In this document: positions 36,357 through 46,892 of the stretch, piece after piece
Position numbering within the stretch: the stretch's first letter is position 1
Layout: every line of letters begins with the position of its first letter
The notes under the pieces: generated by a model
Told to the model about the DNA's origin: nothing
The model's input: the letters and a program-made list of their open reading frames with translations, nothing else
The model's database searches: none
Source of the DNA: an uncultured Collinsella sp.
GTDB taxonomy: Bacteria > Actinomycetota > Coriobacteriia > Coriobacteriales > Coriobacteriaceae
Assembly (NCBI GenBank): GCA_937989875.1
Contig: CALKBO010000030.1
Span: 1-64,000, forward strand
Length of the DNA stretch: 64,000 bases
Direction of reading: 5' to 3'
Made by a program: the position numbers and the translations under genes

Positions 36357-36932
36357 ATGCCCACGTCACAAAGCCAGAAAAAAGAAGCCATCGCCCAGGC
36401 GACCGAGCAGGAGCTCGCATCGCTCGCGGGTCGCGGTGTGCGTATCGCGGGCAACGCGTGCTCGCCGATTGTGCTGGTAAAAGGTGATTTAGACGATGCC
36501 GAGCGTGCGGGCGGCGAGCTGGCTGCCGGTCCGGACGGCGCCGCGCTGCGCAAGGCGCTCGGTGCCATCGGCTACGCGCCCGAAGATTTCTGCGTGCTGG
36601 CAAGTGTTGCCGGCGCGGGCGACGGAGTGGTTGCGGTAGGCGAGGGCCTGCCGTGCGAGTTGTTCCGCGAGGCGCTCGAGGCCTTGGACCCCGAGGCGGT
36701 CCTGCTGCTGGACGATCGCGCGGCCGATACCATGCGCGAGACCTATGCCGACATGCTTGTGGCAATCGACGACTTTGATACCGCTATGCTCAAGCCCGGC
36801 TTGGTCGCCCATGTGCAGGGTCGTCGCGTGCTCGCGCTCGACGGTTTTGAGGCGGCGCTTACTGACAGAGCCGCCAAGCAACGCATGTGGGCCTACATCA
36901 AGCAGCTGACCCCGGCGGCCGCGCCGCTGTAG
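36357..36932 (+). CDS. Conserved protein of unknown function
   Basis: A 191-residue soluble, Ala/Gly-rich acidic protein. After a short charged N-terminus (TSQSQKKEAIAQATEQELASL) come alternating strands and helices (VRIAGNACSPIVLVKGDLDDAE, PEDFCVLASV, AVLLLDDRAADTMRETYAD), suggesting an alpha/beta fold. No catalytic motif or family was recognised. ATG 36357 has TTGGAGA upstream and a TATAAT box at 36323-36328. It is convergent with the sensor kinase at 36993, 60 nt away. Confidence 0.72.
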   Translation: MPTSQSQKKEAIAQATEQELASLAGRGVRIAGNACSPIVLVKGDLDDAERAGGELAAGPDGAALRKALGAIGYAPEDFCVLASVAGAGDGVVAVGEGLPCELFREALEALDPEAVLLLDDRAADTMRETYADMLVAIDDFDTAMLKPGLVAHVQGRRVLALDGFEAALTDRAAKQRMWAYIKQLTPAAAPL

Positions 36933-36992
36933 CGGACTGGCGCCGGCAAGGCGGCCCTGGCGGGTCGAGCGCGGCACCGGCTTGTCGCGCCC

Positions 36993-38270
36993 TTACATCA
37001 CGGCGCGCAGCTCAAATCGGTCGCCGTTGATGCGGAACTGGCAGTTGCCGTTCATGCGCTCGACGGCAAGCTTAATGCTCTTGGTTCCAAAGCCGTGTCC
37101 GGTGTGCCCGGCTACGGGCATGCCGTCGACCATGCGCGGCGGGCGCCCAAACGTGTTGGAGACCAAAAGGAGCAGTTGACCGTCCTCGCAACGCAGGTCC
37201 AGTTCGACAAATCGCTTGCCCTGGGGAGCGGCGCTTGCGGCGACGATGGCGTTGTCCAGGGCGTTAGAGAGCACGCTAAACAGATCGACGTCGGCTACAT
37301 GGACGCTCTCGGGCACGGCGGCGCGCAAATCGGCGGCGATGCCGTTTCGGTTGATATCGGAGCTAAATGACGAAAGCGCGATATTGACCGTGTCGTTGGC
37401 GCAGTATCGGCGCACGGCGGTGCGGTCGTTCGTCTCGCAGAGCTCGTCGATGCGTTCGAGCGCCTCGTCGATGTGGCCCTCCTCGATCAAAGCCGCAAGG
37501 CCGCGCAGGAAGTGCCGCATGTCATGGCGGAGGACCGAAAGCTCGCGTCCAGATTGGCGCCAAGCCTCGAGCTCCTTGATGGCTGCGTTGTCGCGGGTCG
37601 TGAGCATCCAGCGCTCGCGCTCGGCGATTTCCTTCGCCTCGTATTCGCGCAGATACACAGCAAGAAACATAAGGTAGAACGCGCAAAGCGCAAACGCCAA
37701 AAACTCAACCGTCACCACGGAGCCCGAGTGGAAGAGCGTGGTGTAGACGTTAGTGGCGTAGTCAAAGATGTAATAGACGAGCGGCAGGATGAGCAGAATC
37801 TCGAGCTCGGTGGGGCTTTTAACCGCCAGGCGCGGGCCGATGTCGCTGGCCCAATGCAGCAGGATTGCAAAGACGACGGCCGTGGTGATAATGCGTGCCA
37901 CGTAGTACGCGATTTGCGAGTCGGTGGCGGCGAGCGCGGCGATGCCCATCCAGTTGCTGAACTGGCAGCTCAGATAAGCACTGGTGACGCCCAGCATAAC
38001 GAGCAGCGGGCTCAGGCGATAGCGCGCGCACAGATAGATGACGAGCGGCAGATGCACGACGAGTGGATATACCTGACGGGCGAAAAGCTCGCCGCCGACG
38101 GCATTGGCGAGGCCGAATGCGCATCCGGTTACGGCGCCGACCATCACGAGCTCAAGCGCATGACGCCGGTTGATCTCGATACCGCAGAGCGCCGCCGAGG
38201 CAAAAACGCCAAAAAGTAGGGTTGTTGCGTGGTGAATTGCCCAAAGCATCATCTCGGTCGTGGGGAGCAT
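36993..38270 (-). CDS. GHKL-type sensor histidine kinase (AgrC-like)
   Basis: A 425-residue membrane kinase. Six or seven hydrophobic helices fill residues 1-215. A coiled coil (EYEAKEIAERERWMLTTRDNAAIKELEAW) leads to the phospho-acceptor box SVLRHDMRHFLRGL. The ATPase domain has N box SNALDNAIVAA and the G box in GHGFGTKSIKLAVER. This is the AgrC/ComD architecture, usually sensing a peptide. Its start overlaps the regulator's stop by two bases (TAATG), and GGAGGCG precedes it. No agrB/agrD-like genes were seen beside it. Confidence 0.9.
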   Translation of the reverse strand: MLPTTEMMLWAIHHATTLLFGVFASAALCGIEINRRHALELVMVGAVTGCAFGLANAVGGELFARQVYPLVVHLPLVIYLCARYRLSPLLVMLGVTSAYLSCQFSNWMGIAALAATDSQIAYYVARIITTAVVFAILLHWASDIGPRLAVKSPTELEILLILPLVYYIFDYATNVYTTLFHSGSVVTVEFLAFALCAFYLMFLAVYLREYEAKEIAERERWMLTTRDNAAIKELEAWRQSGRELSVLRHDMRHFLRGLAALIEEGHIDEALERIDELCETNDRTAVRRYCANDTVNIALSSFSSDINRNGIAADLRAAVPESVHVADVDLFSVLSNALDNAIVAASAAPQGKRFVELDLRCEDGQLLLLVSNTFGRPPRMVDGMPVAGHTGHGFGTKSIKLAVERMNGNCQFRINGDRFELRAVM

Positions 38271-38992
38271 TAGCGCCTCCCGCCCTCGAACCGTGCCGCA
38301 AAGTAGGCATCCTGGAAACCCTGCTTGCAGCTGCGCGCCAGCGGGATGCAAGCGCCCGAGCGCATGACGATATCCGTACGGTTGAAGTGATCGATATTGC
38401 GCAGGTTGACCTGGTAGCTACGGTGACATTTAAAGAAGCTTGCGTTTTTGGCCAGCTGGTCCTCGATGTTGCGGAACGGCTCGAGCGCCTCGATGTCGCG
38501 CCCGTCGCGCAGGTGGAATACCACGTGCTTGTTGCGGGCCTCGGCATATTCGATATCGGACAGGCGCAGGGCATGGTAGCCAAAGGACGTTTTGGTTACG
38601 AGCTCGTCGGTCACGGCGGGTCGCATGCTCGAAAGCTCGTCGAGCAGTTGCGCCAGGCGTTCGTACGTTACGGGCTTGAGCAGGTAGTCGAAGGCGCGGA
38701 CCTCATAGGACTCCAGCGCGAACTCGGGCGATGAGGTGAGGAACACCAGACGCACAGCGGTATCGGATTGGCGCAACTCCCGCGCGGTGTCCATGCCGTT
38801 GACGAGCGGCATGATCATGTCGAGCAGAATGATGTCGGCGCGCGATGCAGCATGGCGGGCCAGCAGGTCCTCGCCGCGCGTGACGAGCGCAACGTCGACT
38901 GCCGTGCCCGTCTCGGTCGACCAGCGGTCGATCATCCGGTGCAGTCTATCTAGAAAAGCGACGTCGTCGTCGCAGGCGATAATCTTGAGCAT
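38270..38992 (-). CDS. LytTR-family response regulator (AgrA-like)
   Basis: A 240-residue regulator. The receiver (1-120) has acidic pocket ACDDD, phospho-acceptor Asp58 in ILLDMIMP, FLTSSPEF, and Lys in LLKPVTYE. The LytTR DNA-binding domain (about 140-235) carries IEYAEARNKHVVFHL and FFKCHRSYQVNLRNI. Such proteins bind direct repeats upstream of target genes. AAGGGGG lies before ATG 38992. Translationally coupled to the kinase; targets unknown. Confidence 0.92.
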   Translation of the reverse strand: MLKIIACDDDVAFLDRLHRMIDRWSTETGTAVDVALVTRGEDLLARHAASRADIILLDMIMPLVNGMDTARELRQSDTAVRLVFLTSSPEFALESYEVRAFDYLLKPVTYERLAQLLDELSSMRPAVTDELVTKTSFGYHALRLSDIEYAEARNKHVVFHLRDGRDIEALEPFRNIEDQLAKNASFFKCHRSYQVNLRNIDHFNRTDIVMRSGACIPLARSCKQGFQDAYFAARFEGGRR

Positions 38993-39199
38993 TCGAGCCC
39001 CCTTAGTAGTTCGATTTTGCCACATTGGGTGCGCGCCGCCCGCGGAGGAACATCCCGTTTGCGCCCCACGGTGCGCAACTCGCGCCGAGCAGTATTGCGG
39101 TGGCGAAAGATGCCTCCTGCGCTATCGAGAGCTCGACTATCCTCAGCTTGCCAGTTCGAAAATGGACCTGCCGCATGATTGAATCTTTATTTCAACTTT

Positions 39200-39249
39200 A
39201 CACCTAGGTTTACAGCTGTCTTGTCAGCTGTAAACCTAGGTGTCATACT
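39200..39249 (+). promoter_or_regulatory. Operator and promoter of the nadABC operon (candidate NiaR site)
   Basis: A perfect 19-bp inverted repeat (39200-39218 with 39225-39243) with inner half-sites ACAGCTG/CAGCTGT. TTGTCA (39221-39226) and CATACT (39244-39249), 17 nt apart, form a promoter that lies within and after the dyad, so binding would block RNA polymerase. The last gene of the operon encodes a NiaR-type repressor, the natural candidate to bind here. Confidence 0.75.
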
Positions 39250-39284
39250 AAAGCCCCAAGATTCGCCAAAAGAGAGGGGCCTTG

Positions 39285-40310
39285 ATGGCACAGAGCGCGA
39301 ACATGGATGCGTCGGAGCTTGCGCGCGATATTGCGGCCGGCCTAGCATCGGCAACGACGGCAACGGAGCGCGCGGCACTGGTGCCCGCAGAGCTTGTCGA
39401 GGCCATTCAGCAACTAAAAACCCAACGTGACGCGGTGATCCTGGCGCACTACTATGTGGCGCCCGAGGTCCAAGCCGTTGCCGATTACGTCGGCGACAGC
39501 TTCTACCTGGCAAAGCTCGCCAAGAGCCTGCCGCAGCAGACCATCGTGCTGTGCGGCGTGGAGTTTATGGGCGAGAGCGCCAAGCTGCTCAACCCCACCA
39601 AGACCGTGCTGCTGCCCGAGCCGGGCGCGGACTGCCCCATGGCGCACATGGTCAAGCGCGAGACGGTCGATGCGGCGCGCGCCGAGTACGGCGACGACCT
39701 TGCCGTGGTCTGCTACGTCAACTCGACGGTCGAGATCAAGAGCTGGAGCGACGTGTGCGTCACCAGCTCCAACGCCGTCAAGATCGTGTCCGAGCTGCCG
39801 CAGCAGCACGTCCTGTTCATCCCCGATCAAAACCTGGGCCGCTTCGTAGCCGAGCAGGTGCCGCAAAAGCACGTCATCCTCAACAATGGCTATTGCCCGC
39901 GCCATCACATCATCACCGTCGAGCAGATCGTCGATGCGCAGGAGGCGCATCCCGACGCGCTCGTGCTGGCGCACCCCGAATGCAAGGCCGACGTCCTTGC
40001 CGAGGCCGACTACATCGGCTCCACCGCCGGCATCATCAAGTACGCCGAGGATTCGGACGCGAGTGAGTTCATCATCGTGACGGTCCGCGGCGTGCTCTAC
40101 GAGCTCGAGCGCCGCTGCGAGGGCACCGGCAAAAAGTTCTATTTTCCCGCGGTGCAGCCCACCTGCGTCAACATGGATCTCATCACACTCGAAAAGCTCG
40201 TGCGATGCCTGGAGACGGGCGAGGGCGAGGTACAGATCGGCGTGTCGGACGAGGCGGCCGACCAGGCCAAAATTACGCTCGACCGCATGCTCGAGTACGC
40301 GGCGCGCTAG
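39285..40310 (+). CDS. nadA: Quinolinate synthase A
   Basis: A 341-residue Fe-S enzyme that condenses iminoaspartate with dihydroxyacetone phosphate to quinolinate. Family motifs: ILAHYYVAPEVQAVADYVGDS, VLCGVEFMGE with a cluster Cys, PGADCPMAHM, CYVNST, and late cysteines in HPECKADV and PTCVNMD. The three 4Fe-4S ligands expected for NadA are available. A TTG lies just before the ATG at 39285; the ATG has AGAGAGGGG. First gene of the NAD operon. Confidence 0.96.
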   Translation: MAQSANMDASELARDIAAGLASATTATERAALVPAELVEAIQQLKTQRDAVILAHYYVAPEVQAVADYVGDSFYLAKLAKSLPQQTIVLCGVEFMGESAKLLNPTKTVLLPEPGADCPMAHMVKRETVDAARAEYGDDLAVVCYVNSTVEIKSWSDVCVTSSNAVKIVSELPQQHVLFIPDQNLGRFVAEQVPQKHVILNNGYCPRHHIITVEQIVDAQEAHPDALVLAHPECKADVLAEADYIGSTAGIIKYAEDSDASEFIIVTVRGVLYELERRCEGTGKKFYFPAVQPTCVNMDLITLEKLVRCLETGEGEVQIGVSDEAADQAKITLDRMLEYAAR

Positions 40311-40314
40311 AACG

Positions 40315-40347
40315 ATGTGACATGAGGGGCAGTCCCTTATGTCACAT
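40315..40347 (+). repeat. Hairpin between nadA and nadB
   Basis: ATGTGACAT (40315-40323) pairs with ATGTCACAT (40339-40347), extended by GAGGG/CCCTT to 14 pairs with one G-T. No U run follows, so it may balance nadA and nadB expression or be another dispersed repeat. Confidence 0.65.
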
Positions 40348-40366
40348 TACAAGGGAGAGGATTCCT

Positions 40367-41743
40367 GTGGAAACCAAACAATACCCCGACATGGAGTGCG
40401 ACGTCGTCATTGCCGGCTGTGGCGTGGCGGGCCTGTACGCGGCCCTCAATCTGCCGATGAGCACGCGCGTGACCATGCTCTCCAAGGGCGCTATCGATGA
40501 GTGCGACTCGATGCTCGCGCAGGGCGGCATCTGCGTACTGCCCGAAGGCTCGGACTACGATGCCTTCTTTGAGGACACCATGCACGCCGGCCACTACGAG
40601 AACCGCCGCGAGAGCGTCGACATCATGATCCGCTCGAGCCGCTCGGTTATTAACGACCTGCTGGCCATGGGCGTGGACTTTGAGCGCAAGGCCGACGGCA
40701 GCCTCGACTTTACCCGCGAGGGCGCGCACAGCCGCCCGCGCATTGCCTTCCATGCCGACATTACGGGCAAGGAGATCACAACCAAGCTGCTCCAGGCCGT
40801 TCGCAAGCTGGATAACGTGCAGATTTTGGAGCACGTGGCCATGACCGACATCCTGACGGGCGAGCGTGACGGCGCCACGGTGTGCACCGGCGTCGTTGCC
40901 GTTCCCGTGGACGAGGACAACTCGGTTCGTCCCGCCGACGAACTGGCAAATGCCGCCGAGGGCGTGCATGCCGGCGAGCCGTTTAAGATCCATGCCCGCC
41001 ACACGCTGTGGGCGACGGGCGGCATCGGCGGCGTATACGACCATTCGACCAACTACCCGCAGCTCACGGGCGATGCCTGCTACATCGCTCAGGAGCATGG
41101 CATTAAGATGGAGCACCTGGACTACGTGCAGATTCACCCCACGGGGCTGTTCTCGCCGCAGCCGGGCCGTACCTTCCTGATCAGCGAGAGCTGCCGCGGC
41201 GAGGGCGCGATTTTGCTCAACGCCGCCGGCGAGCGCTTTACCGATGAGCTCCAGCCGCGCGATGTGGTCGCCGCCGCCATTCGCGAGCAGATGAAGCAGG
41301 ACGGCACCGAGCACGAGTGGCTGAGCTTTGCCCCCGTCGAGCGCGACGTGGTGACCGGGCACTTCGCCAACATCCGCGCACGCTGCCTGGAGGACGGCCG
41401 CGACATCCTGGACGAGCCCATTCCCGTTACGCCCACGCAGCACTACTTTATGGGCGGCGTGTGGGTCGACAAGGACGGCCGCACTTCGATGCCCGAGCTC
41501 TACGCCGCGGGCGAGACGGCCTGCAACGGCGTTCACGGCAAGAACCGCCTTGCATCAAACAGCCTGCTCGAGGCACTGGTCTGGGGTCGCCGCGCCGCGT
41601 GGTACATGCGTACCGGCGAGTCACTGGTCGTAGAGCAGGCGGGCGATCCCGCGCTCGATGGCCGTCATCGCGCCCTGAGCGCCGACACCCTGGCAATCGA
41701 TGATTTGGCCCGTGCCGCCGGCACGCAGGCCGTGGAGGAGTAG
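40367..41743 (+). CDS. nadB: L-aspartate oxidase
   Basis: A 458-residue flavoprotein that oxidises L-aspartate to iminoaspartate for NadA. The FAD fold opens with VVIAGCGVAGLYAALNL. MLAQGGICV, the active-site segment YVQIHPTGLF, RGEGAILLN and KNRLASNSLLEALVWG follow. It is about 80 residues shorter than E. coli NadB, lacking much of the helical C-terminal domain. This is common in short bacterial forms. GTG 40367 is used, with AAGGGAGAGG upstream; the frame extends back over nadA but no earlier start has a signal. Confidence 0.95.
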   Translation: METKQYPDMECDVVIAGCGVAGLYAALNLPMSTRVTMLSKGAIDECDSMLAQGGICVLPEGSDYDAFFEDTMHAGHYENRRESVDIMIRSSRSVINDLLAMGVDFERKADGSLDFTREGAHSRPRIAFHADITGKEITTKLLQAVRKLDNVQILEHVAMTDILTGERDGATVCTGVVAVPVDEDNSVRPADELANAAEGVHAGEPFKIHARHTLWATGGIGGVYDHSTNYPQLTGDACYIAQEHGIKMEHLDYVQIHPTGLFSPQPGRTFLISESCRGEGAILLNAAGERFTDELQPRDVVAAAIREQMKQDGTEHEWLSFAPVERDVVTGHFANIRARCLEDGRDILDEPIPVTPTQHYFMGGVWVDKDGRTSMPELYAAGETACNGVHGKNRLASNSLLEALVWGRRAAWYMRTGESLVVEQAGDPALDGRHRALSADTLAIDDLARAAGTQAVEE

Positions 41744-41746
41744 ACC

Positions 41747-42607
41747 ATGAATCCCATTACCATGAAGCTCGTCGTCGATGATCTGATCCTGCAGGCCCTG
41801 CGCGAGGATATTACGTTTGAGGACGTGAGCACGGCGAGCGTGTGCCCCACGGCGCGTCCCGCCACGGTGGAGCTCATCGCCAAGGCCGATGGCATCATCG
41901 CCGGCCTGGACGTGTTCGCTCGCACCTTTGAGTTGCTGGATCCGCAGAGCTCGGTGCTGTTTGATGTCGTCGATGGCGACGAGGTGCACGCCGGTGACCA
42001 CGTGGGCCAGGTGCGCGGCGATGCGCGCGTGCTGCTTTCGGGCGAGCGCGTGGCGCTCAACTACCTGCAGCGCATGAGCGGCATCGCTACCTATACACAC
42101 CAGATGGCCGCGGTGCTCGAGGGCACCAAGACCGTGCTCGTCGATACGCGCAAGACCACGCCGGGCATGCGCGTCTTCGAGAAAGCCGCGGTCGAGATCG
42201 GCGGCGGCAGCAATCACCGTTACAACCTGTCGACGGCCGTCATGCTCAAGGACAACCACATCGATGCCGCCGGCGGCGTGACGCGTGCGATCGAGATGGC
42301 GCGCGCCCATGCATCGTTTACCACGACGGTCGAGATTGAGTGCGAGAACCTGGATATGGTGCGCGAGGCAGTTGAGGCCGGCGCCGATATCATCATGTTC
42401 GACAACATGACCCACGACGACATGGCTGCTGCGATTGAGCTTATCGCCGGTCGCGCCAAGACCGAGTGCTCGGGCAACGTGGACGCCAACAATATCCGCG
42501 CGCTCGCCGACCTGGGCGTTGACTTTATTAGCTCGGGGGCGCTGACGCACTCTGCGCCGATTCTCGACCTCTCGCTCAAGCACCTGCGTCTGTTGGACGG
42601 TAAATAA
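41747..42607 (+). CDS. nadC: Nicotinate-nucleotide pyrophosphorylase (quinolinate phosphoribosyltransferase)
   Basis: A 286-residue enzyme that converts quinolinate and PRPP into nicotinate mononucleotide, the last step of the de novo branch encoded here. Key segments: LREDITFEDVST, ALNYLQRMSGIAT, DTRKTTPGMRVFEKAAVEIGGGSNHRYNL in two parts, and VMLKDNHI. GAGGAG precedes the ATG, which is 3 nt after the nadB stop. Its stop codon overlaps the repressor gene's ATG. Confidence 0.96.
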   Translation: MNPITMKLVVDDLILQALREDITFEDVSTASVCPTARPATVELIAKADGIIAGLDVFARTFELLDPQSSVLFDVVDGDEVHAGDHVGQVRGDARVLLSGERVALNYLQRMSGIATYTHQMAAVLEGTKTVLVDTRKTTPGMRVFEKAAVEIGGGSNHRYNLSTAVMLKDNHIDAAGGVTRAIEMARAHASFTTTVEIECENLDMVREAVEAGADIIMFDNMTHDDMAAAIELIAGRAKTECSGNVDANNIRALADLGVDFISSGALTHSAPILDLSLKHLRLLDGK

Positions 42608-43152
42608 TGGACGCCCGCGAGCGTCGCCGTGCCATCATGGGCGTGCTCGAGGAAGCCAAGGAGCCCGTTTCGGGCAGCGCACTTGCCCGTGAGGTTGGCG
42701 TGAGCCGCCAGATTGTCGTGCAAGACATCGCCCTGCTGCGCGCCGATGGGCACGATATCGTCGCCACCAATCGCGGCTACGTGCTGCAGGAGGCCCCCAG
42801 CAGCCCCGCCGTGCCCACGCGCCTGGTCAAGGTGCACCATAGCGTGGAGCAGGCAAGTGACGAGCTCACGAGCATCGTCGACGCGGGTGGTGCCGTGCTC
42901 AATGTAATCGTCAACCACCGCGTGTATGGCAAGATCACAGCCGATCTGGACATTCGTAACCGTCGCGATATCGAGCGCTATCTGGAGGGTATTGCTAGCG
43001 GCAAGAGTTTCCCGCTACTAACGGTGACGAGCGGCTATCACTTCCATCGCATCGCGGCGGAGGACGAGCAAACCCTCGACGAGATCGAGACCATACTCAA
43101 GGAGAAAGGCTACTTGGCAGACCTCATGCCCTACGAGGACGATTTGTCCTAG
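42607..43152 (+). CDS. niaR: NiaR-type NAD biosynthesis repressor (HTH_11 plus 3H domain)
   Basis: A 181-residue repressor. The N-terminal winged helix is SGSALAREVGVSRQIVVQDIALLRADG (about residues 20-50). The 3H domain follows with its three namesake metal-binding histidine regions: KVHHSVEQ, VNHRVYG and SGYHFHRI. In Firmicutes NiaR binds nicotinate and shuts off nad genes. The start overlaps the nadC stop (TAATG), so the operon is probably autoregulated through the 39200-39243 dyad. Confidence 0.93.
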   Translation: MDARERRRAIMGVLEEAKEPVSGSALAREVGVSRQIVVQDIALLRADGHDIVATNRGYVLQEAPSSPAVPTRLVKVHHSVEQASDELTSIVDAGGAVLNVIVNHRVYGKITADLDIRNRRDIERYLEGIASGKSFPLLTVTSGYHFHRIAAEDEQTLDEIETILKEKGYLADLMPYEDDLS

Positions 43153-43168
43153 TCGACGCCGCATCTAT

Positions 43169-43236
43169 AAGTTGCGGTGAAATAGTTCCTAAAATCGGCA
43201 TCCAAGCCATAAAACAGGAACTATTCCACCGCAACT
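43169..43236. repeat. GTTGCGGTGGAATAGT family inverted repeat, copy 2
   Basis: AAGTTGCGGTGAAATAGTTCCT (in two arms, 43169-43190 with 43216-43236) matches copy 1 at 21104-21170 with one mismatch inside the stem. It lies at the 3' end of the nad operon. Confidence 0.85.
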
Positions 43237-43274
43237 GCCAAGGGTCCCGCTCCAAATTAGCTGCCCATATAAGC

Positions 43275-43315
43275 AAAAGGAGGCCTCCGCGGCGATGCGG
43301 AGGCCTCCTTTTTGT
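43275..43315. terminator. Bidirectional terminator between niaR and ferredoxin
   Basis: A perfect 16-bp stem (43275-43290 with 43297-43312), loop GGCGAT, flanked by A and T runs on both sides. It can end the ferredoxin transcript on the minus strand and the nad operon on the plus strand. Confidence 0.93.
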
Positions 43316-43351
43316 GCACGGTGTACTTTTGAGTGTGCAAGTGGGGAGTTG

Positions 43352-43537
43352 TTACTCCTCGACGATCTCGGTGATCGCGCCAGCGGGGCAAGCGTCCTGG
43401 CAAGCGCCACAGGCGACGCAGGAGTCCTCGTCAGCGACGGTGGCGACGTCCTGGAGCTCCAGAACGCCAGCGGGGCAGGTGTCGACGCAAACGCCACAAG
43501 CGATGCACTCGTCGGCATCAATTACGGGATGAGCCAT
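43352..43537 (-). CDS. Ferredoxin with two 4Fe-4S clusters
   Basis: A 61-residue electron carrier of the clostridial type. Two complete cluster motifs: CIACGVCVDTCP and CVACGACQDACP. Very acidic, as usual. ATG 43537 has GAGAGGAAA upstream; an in-frame ATG 66 nt earlier would add an unlikely tail. It is transcribed alone, toward the nad operon, and ends at a strong terminator. Confidence 0.95.
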   Translation of the reverse strand: MAHPVIDADECIACGVCVDTCPAGVLELQDVATVADEDSCVACGACQDACPAGAITEIVEE

Positions 43538-43762
43538 GGTAGTTTCCTCTCTGTTGACCGACGCTACAGACGATGCGCGCCGGTTTGATTCGGGCAAAAA
43601 CATACCACGGGAGCGACCGTTTGCAATACCCTCTGGCCGGCATCTTCATACCGTTCGCCGAGTATGCCAAGGTTTACTAAAAAACGCGCAGGTGGGGCCG
43701 GTGAGCTGCGTAAATGTTAGCTAAAGCTGACTCGTAATATAGGGCGATTGAGCGTGCTTGCG

Positions 43763-43806
43763 GAAACCGCATCCCGTAATCCACGTCCAAAACGGGACAC
43801 AGTTTC
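43763..43806. repeat. GCGACCC/CGGGA-type imperfect palindrome
   Basis: GAAACCGCATCCCGT (43763-43777) faces ACGGGACACAGTTTC (43792-43806). It resembles the pair at 28865-28974. The rest of 43604-43910 holds no visible gene. Confidence 0.55.
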
Positions 43807-43910
43807 AGGCTCACACCTCAGTCAACTCTACATAGATCTCGATAGATTTGCCGAGAACTCAATCAGCGCATCTACCTGCGCATTTAAGAACCTAAACTCT
43901 CAGAGATAAG

Positions 43911-43965
43911 AAATCTTATATGAATTGACTTAGATTTTGTATATTCCGGCCCATAAGGGGATACA
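43911..43965 (+). promoter_or_regulatory. dnaK promoter with heat-shock operator
   Basis: AAATCTTATAT-N5-GACTTAGATTT (43911-43937) is an imperfect dyad found also before clpB (53098-53124). It recalls the HspR site type CTTGAGT-N7-ACTCAAG. TTGTAT (about 43938) and GATACA (about 43960) may be the promoter boxes. A GC-rich hairpin (43990-43996 with 44013-44019) lies in the leader. Confidence 0.72.
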
Positions 43966-44046
43966 CTACATCCTGAAAGACAAGCCGAAGCGCCGCGCGA
44001 AAGACCGTCGAGGCGGCGCGAACGCACAAGAGAGAGGGAATTTCTA

Positions 44047-45939
<1,893 letters not shown>

Positions 45940-45941
45940 TC

Positions 45942-46784
45942 ATGTCCGCCCGTAAAGCTCGCACGGAGGCGGCTGCCGCCGGCGCCGCCCCCGTTGACTC
46001 TGAGGAGAAGGACGTGAAGATTCCCGTAGAGGCCGCAGACGATACCGAGGTCAATGAGGCCCCGGCCGCCGAGGCTGCCGAGAACCAGGTAGAGGATTCC
46101 AACAAGGAGGCGACGATGACCGAGGACGAGATGGTGGAAGCCGCTATCCGCGCCGGTGAGGAAGCCGCCGACAACGACTTTAAGCTCAAGTTCGAGCAGG
46201 CCCAAAAGGAGCTTGCCGACGTGCGCAATGAGCTCGATGCTGCGGCAGAGGCCCAGAAGGCCGCCGAGGACAAGGCGAAGGACGCTACCGAGCGAACCGC
46301 TCGTCTGCAGGCCGACTGGGAGAACTTCCGTCGCCGCACCGCCAACGAGCGCATCGCCGAGCGCGAGCGCGCGACCGAGAAGCTTGTCACCGCGCTGTTG
46401 CCGGTGATCGACGATATCGAGCGCGCGATCGACCATGCCCGCAGCCAGGAGCTTTCCGACGACTTTAAGCAGTTCGTCGATGGCGTTGACGCGGTACATG
46501 CCAAGCTGCTCGACGTGTTTGCGCACGAGGGCGTTGAGCCCATCGACCCCAAGGGCGAGGCGTTCGATCCGCTCGAGCACCAGGCTGTGGGTCGCGTCGA
46601 GGACGCATCGCAGTATGACGAGACCGTCAACGACGTGTACCAGAAGGGCTACCGCATGGCGGATCGCATTCTGCGTTCCGCGATGGTGACGGTGACCTAC
46701 GGTGGCGAGAAGCGCCCCGCACCGGAGCCCGAAGCGGCGCCCGAGGATGCTACGGCCGATACGGCCGAGAGCACCGAGGAGTAA
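45942..46784 (+). CDS. grpE: Nucleotide exchange factor GrpE
   Basis: A 280-residue partner that releases ADP from DnaK. The acidic, disordered first 100 residues are longer than in E. coli GrpE (197 residues). A long coiled coil (KFEQAQKELADVRNELDAAAEAQ) follows, then the GrpE core (RLQADWENFRRRT, LLPVIDDIERAI, GVEPIDPKGEAFDP, VYQKGYRMADRILRSAMVTV). A second acidic tail ends it. The start is 2 nt after the dnaK stop, and an internal ATG at 46116 could yield a shorter form. Confidence 0.96.
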   Translation: MSARKARTEAAAAGAAPVDSEEKDVKIPVEAADDTEVNEAPAAEAAENQVEDSNKEATMTEDEMVEAAIRAGEEAADNDFKLKFEQAQKELADVRNELDAAAEAQKAAEDKAKDATERTARLQADWENFRRRTANERIAERERATEKLVTALLPVIDDIERAIDHARSQELSDDFKQFVDGVDAVHAKLLDVFAHEGVEPIDPKGEAFDPLEHQAVGRVEDASQYDETVNDVYQKGYRMADRILRSAMVTVTYGGEKRPAPEPEAAPEDATADTAESTEE

Positions 46785-46789
46785 TTGAG

Positions 46790-46822
46790 AAGGGCCCCGG
46801 GGCAACACCCGGGGCCCTTTCT
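46790..46822 (+). terminator. Attenuating hairpin between grpE and dnaJ
   Basis: A perfect 12-bp stem (AAGGGCCCCGGG 46790-46801 with 46808-46819) followed by a short T run. It likely lowers dnaJ-hspR transcription relative to dnaK-grpE. Confidence 0.8.
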
Positions 46823-46892
46823 GGCCAAGTGCCATGTGACAGCATGAGCCGCCGTCCGCAGGGACGGCGGATGTAACAGGAGAGGAGCTACG

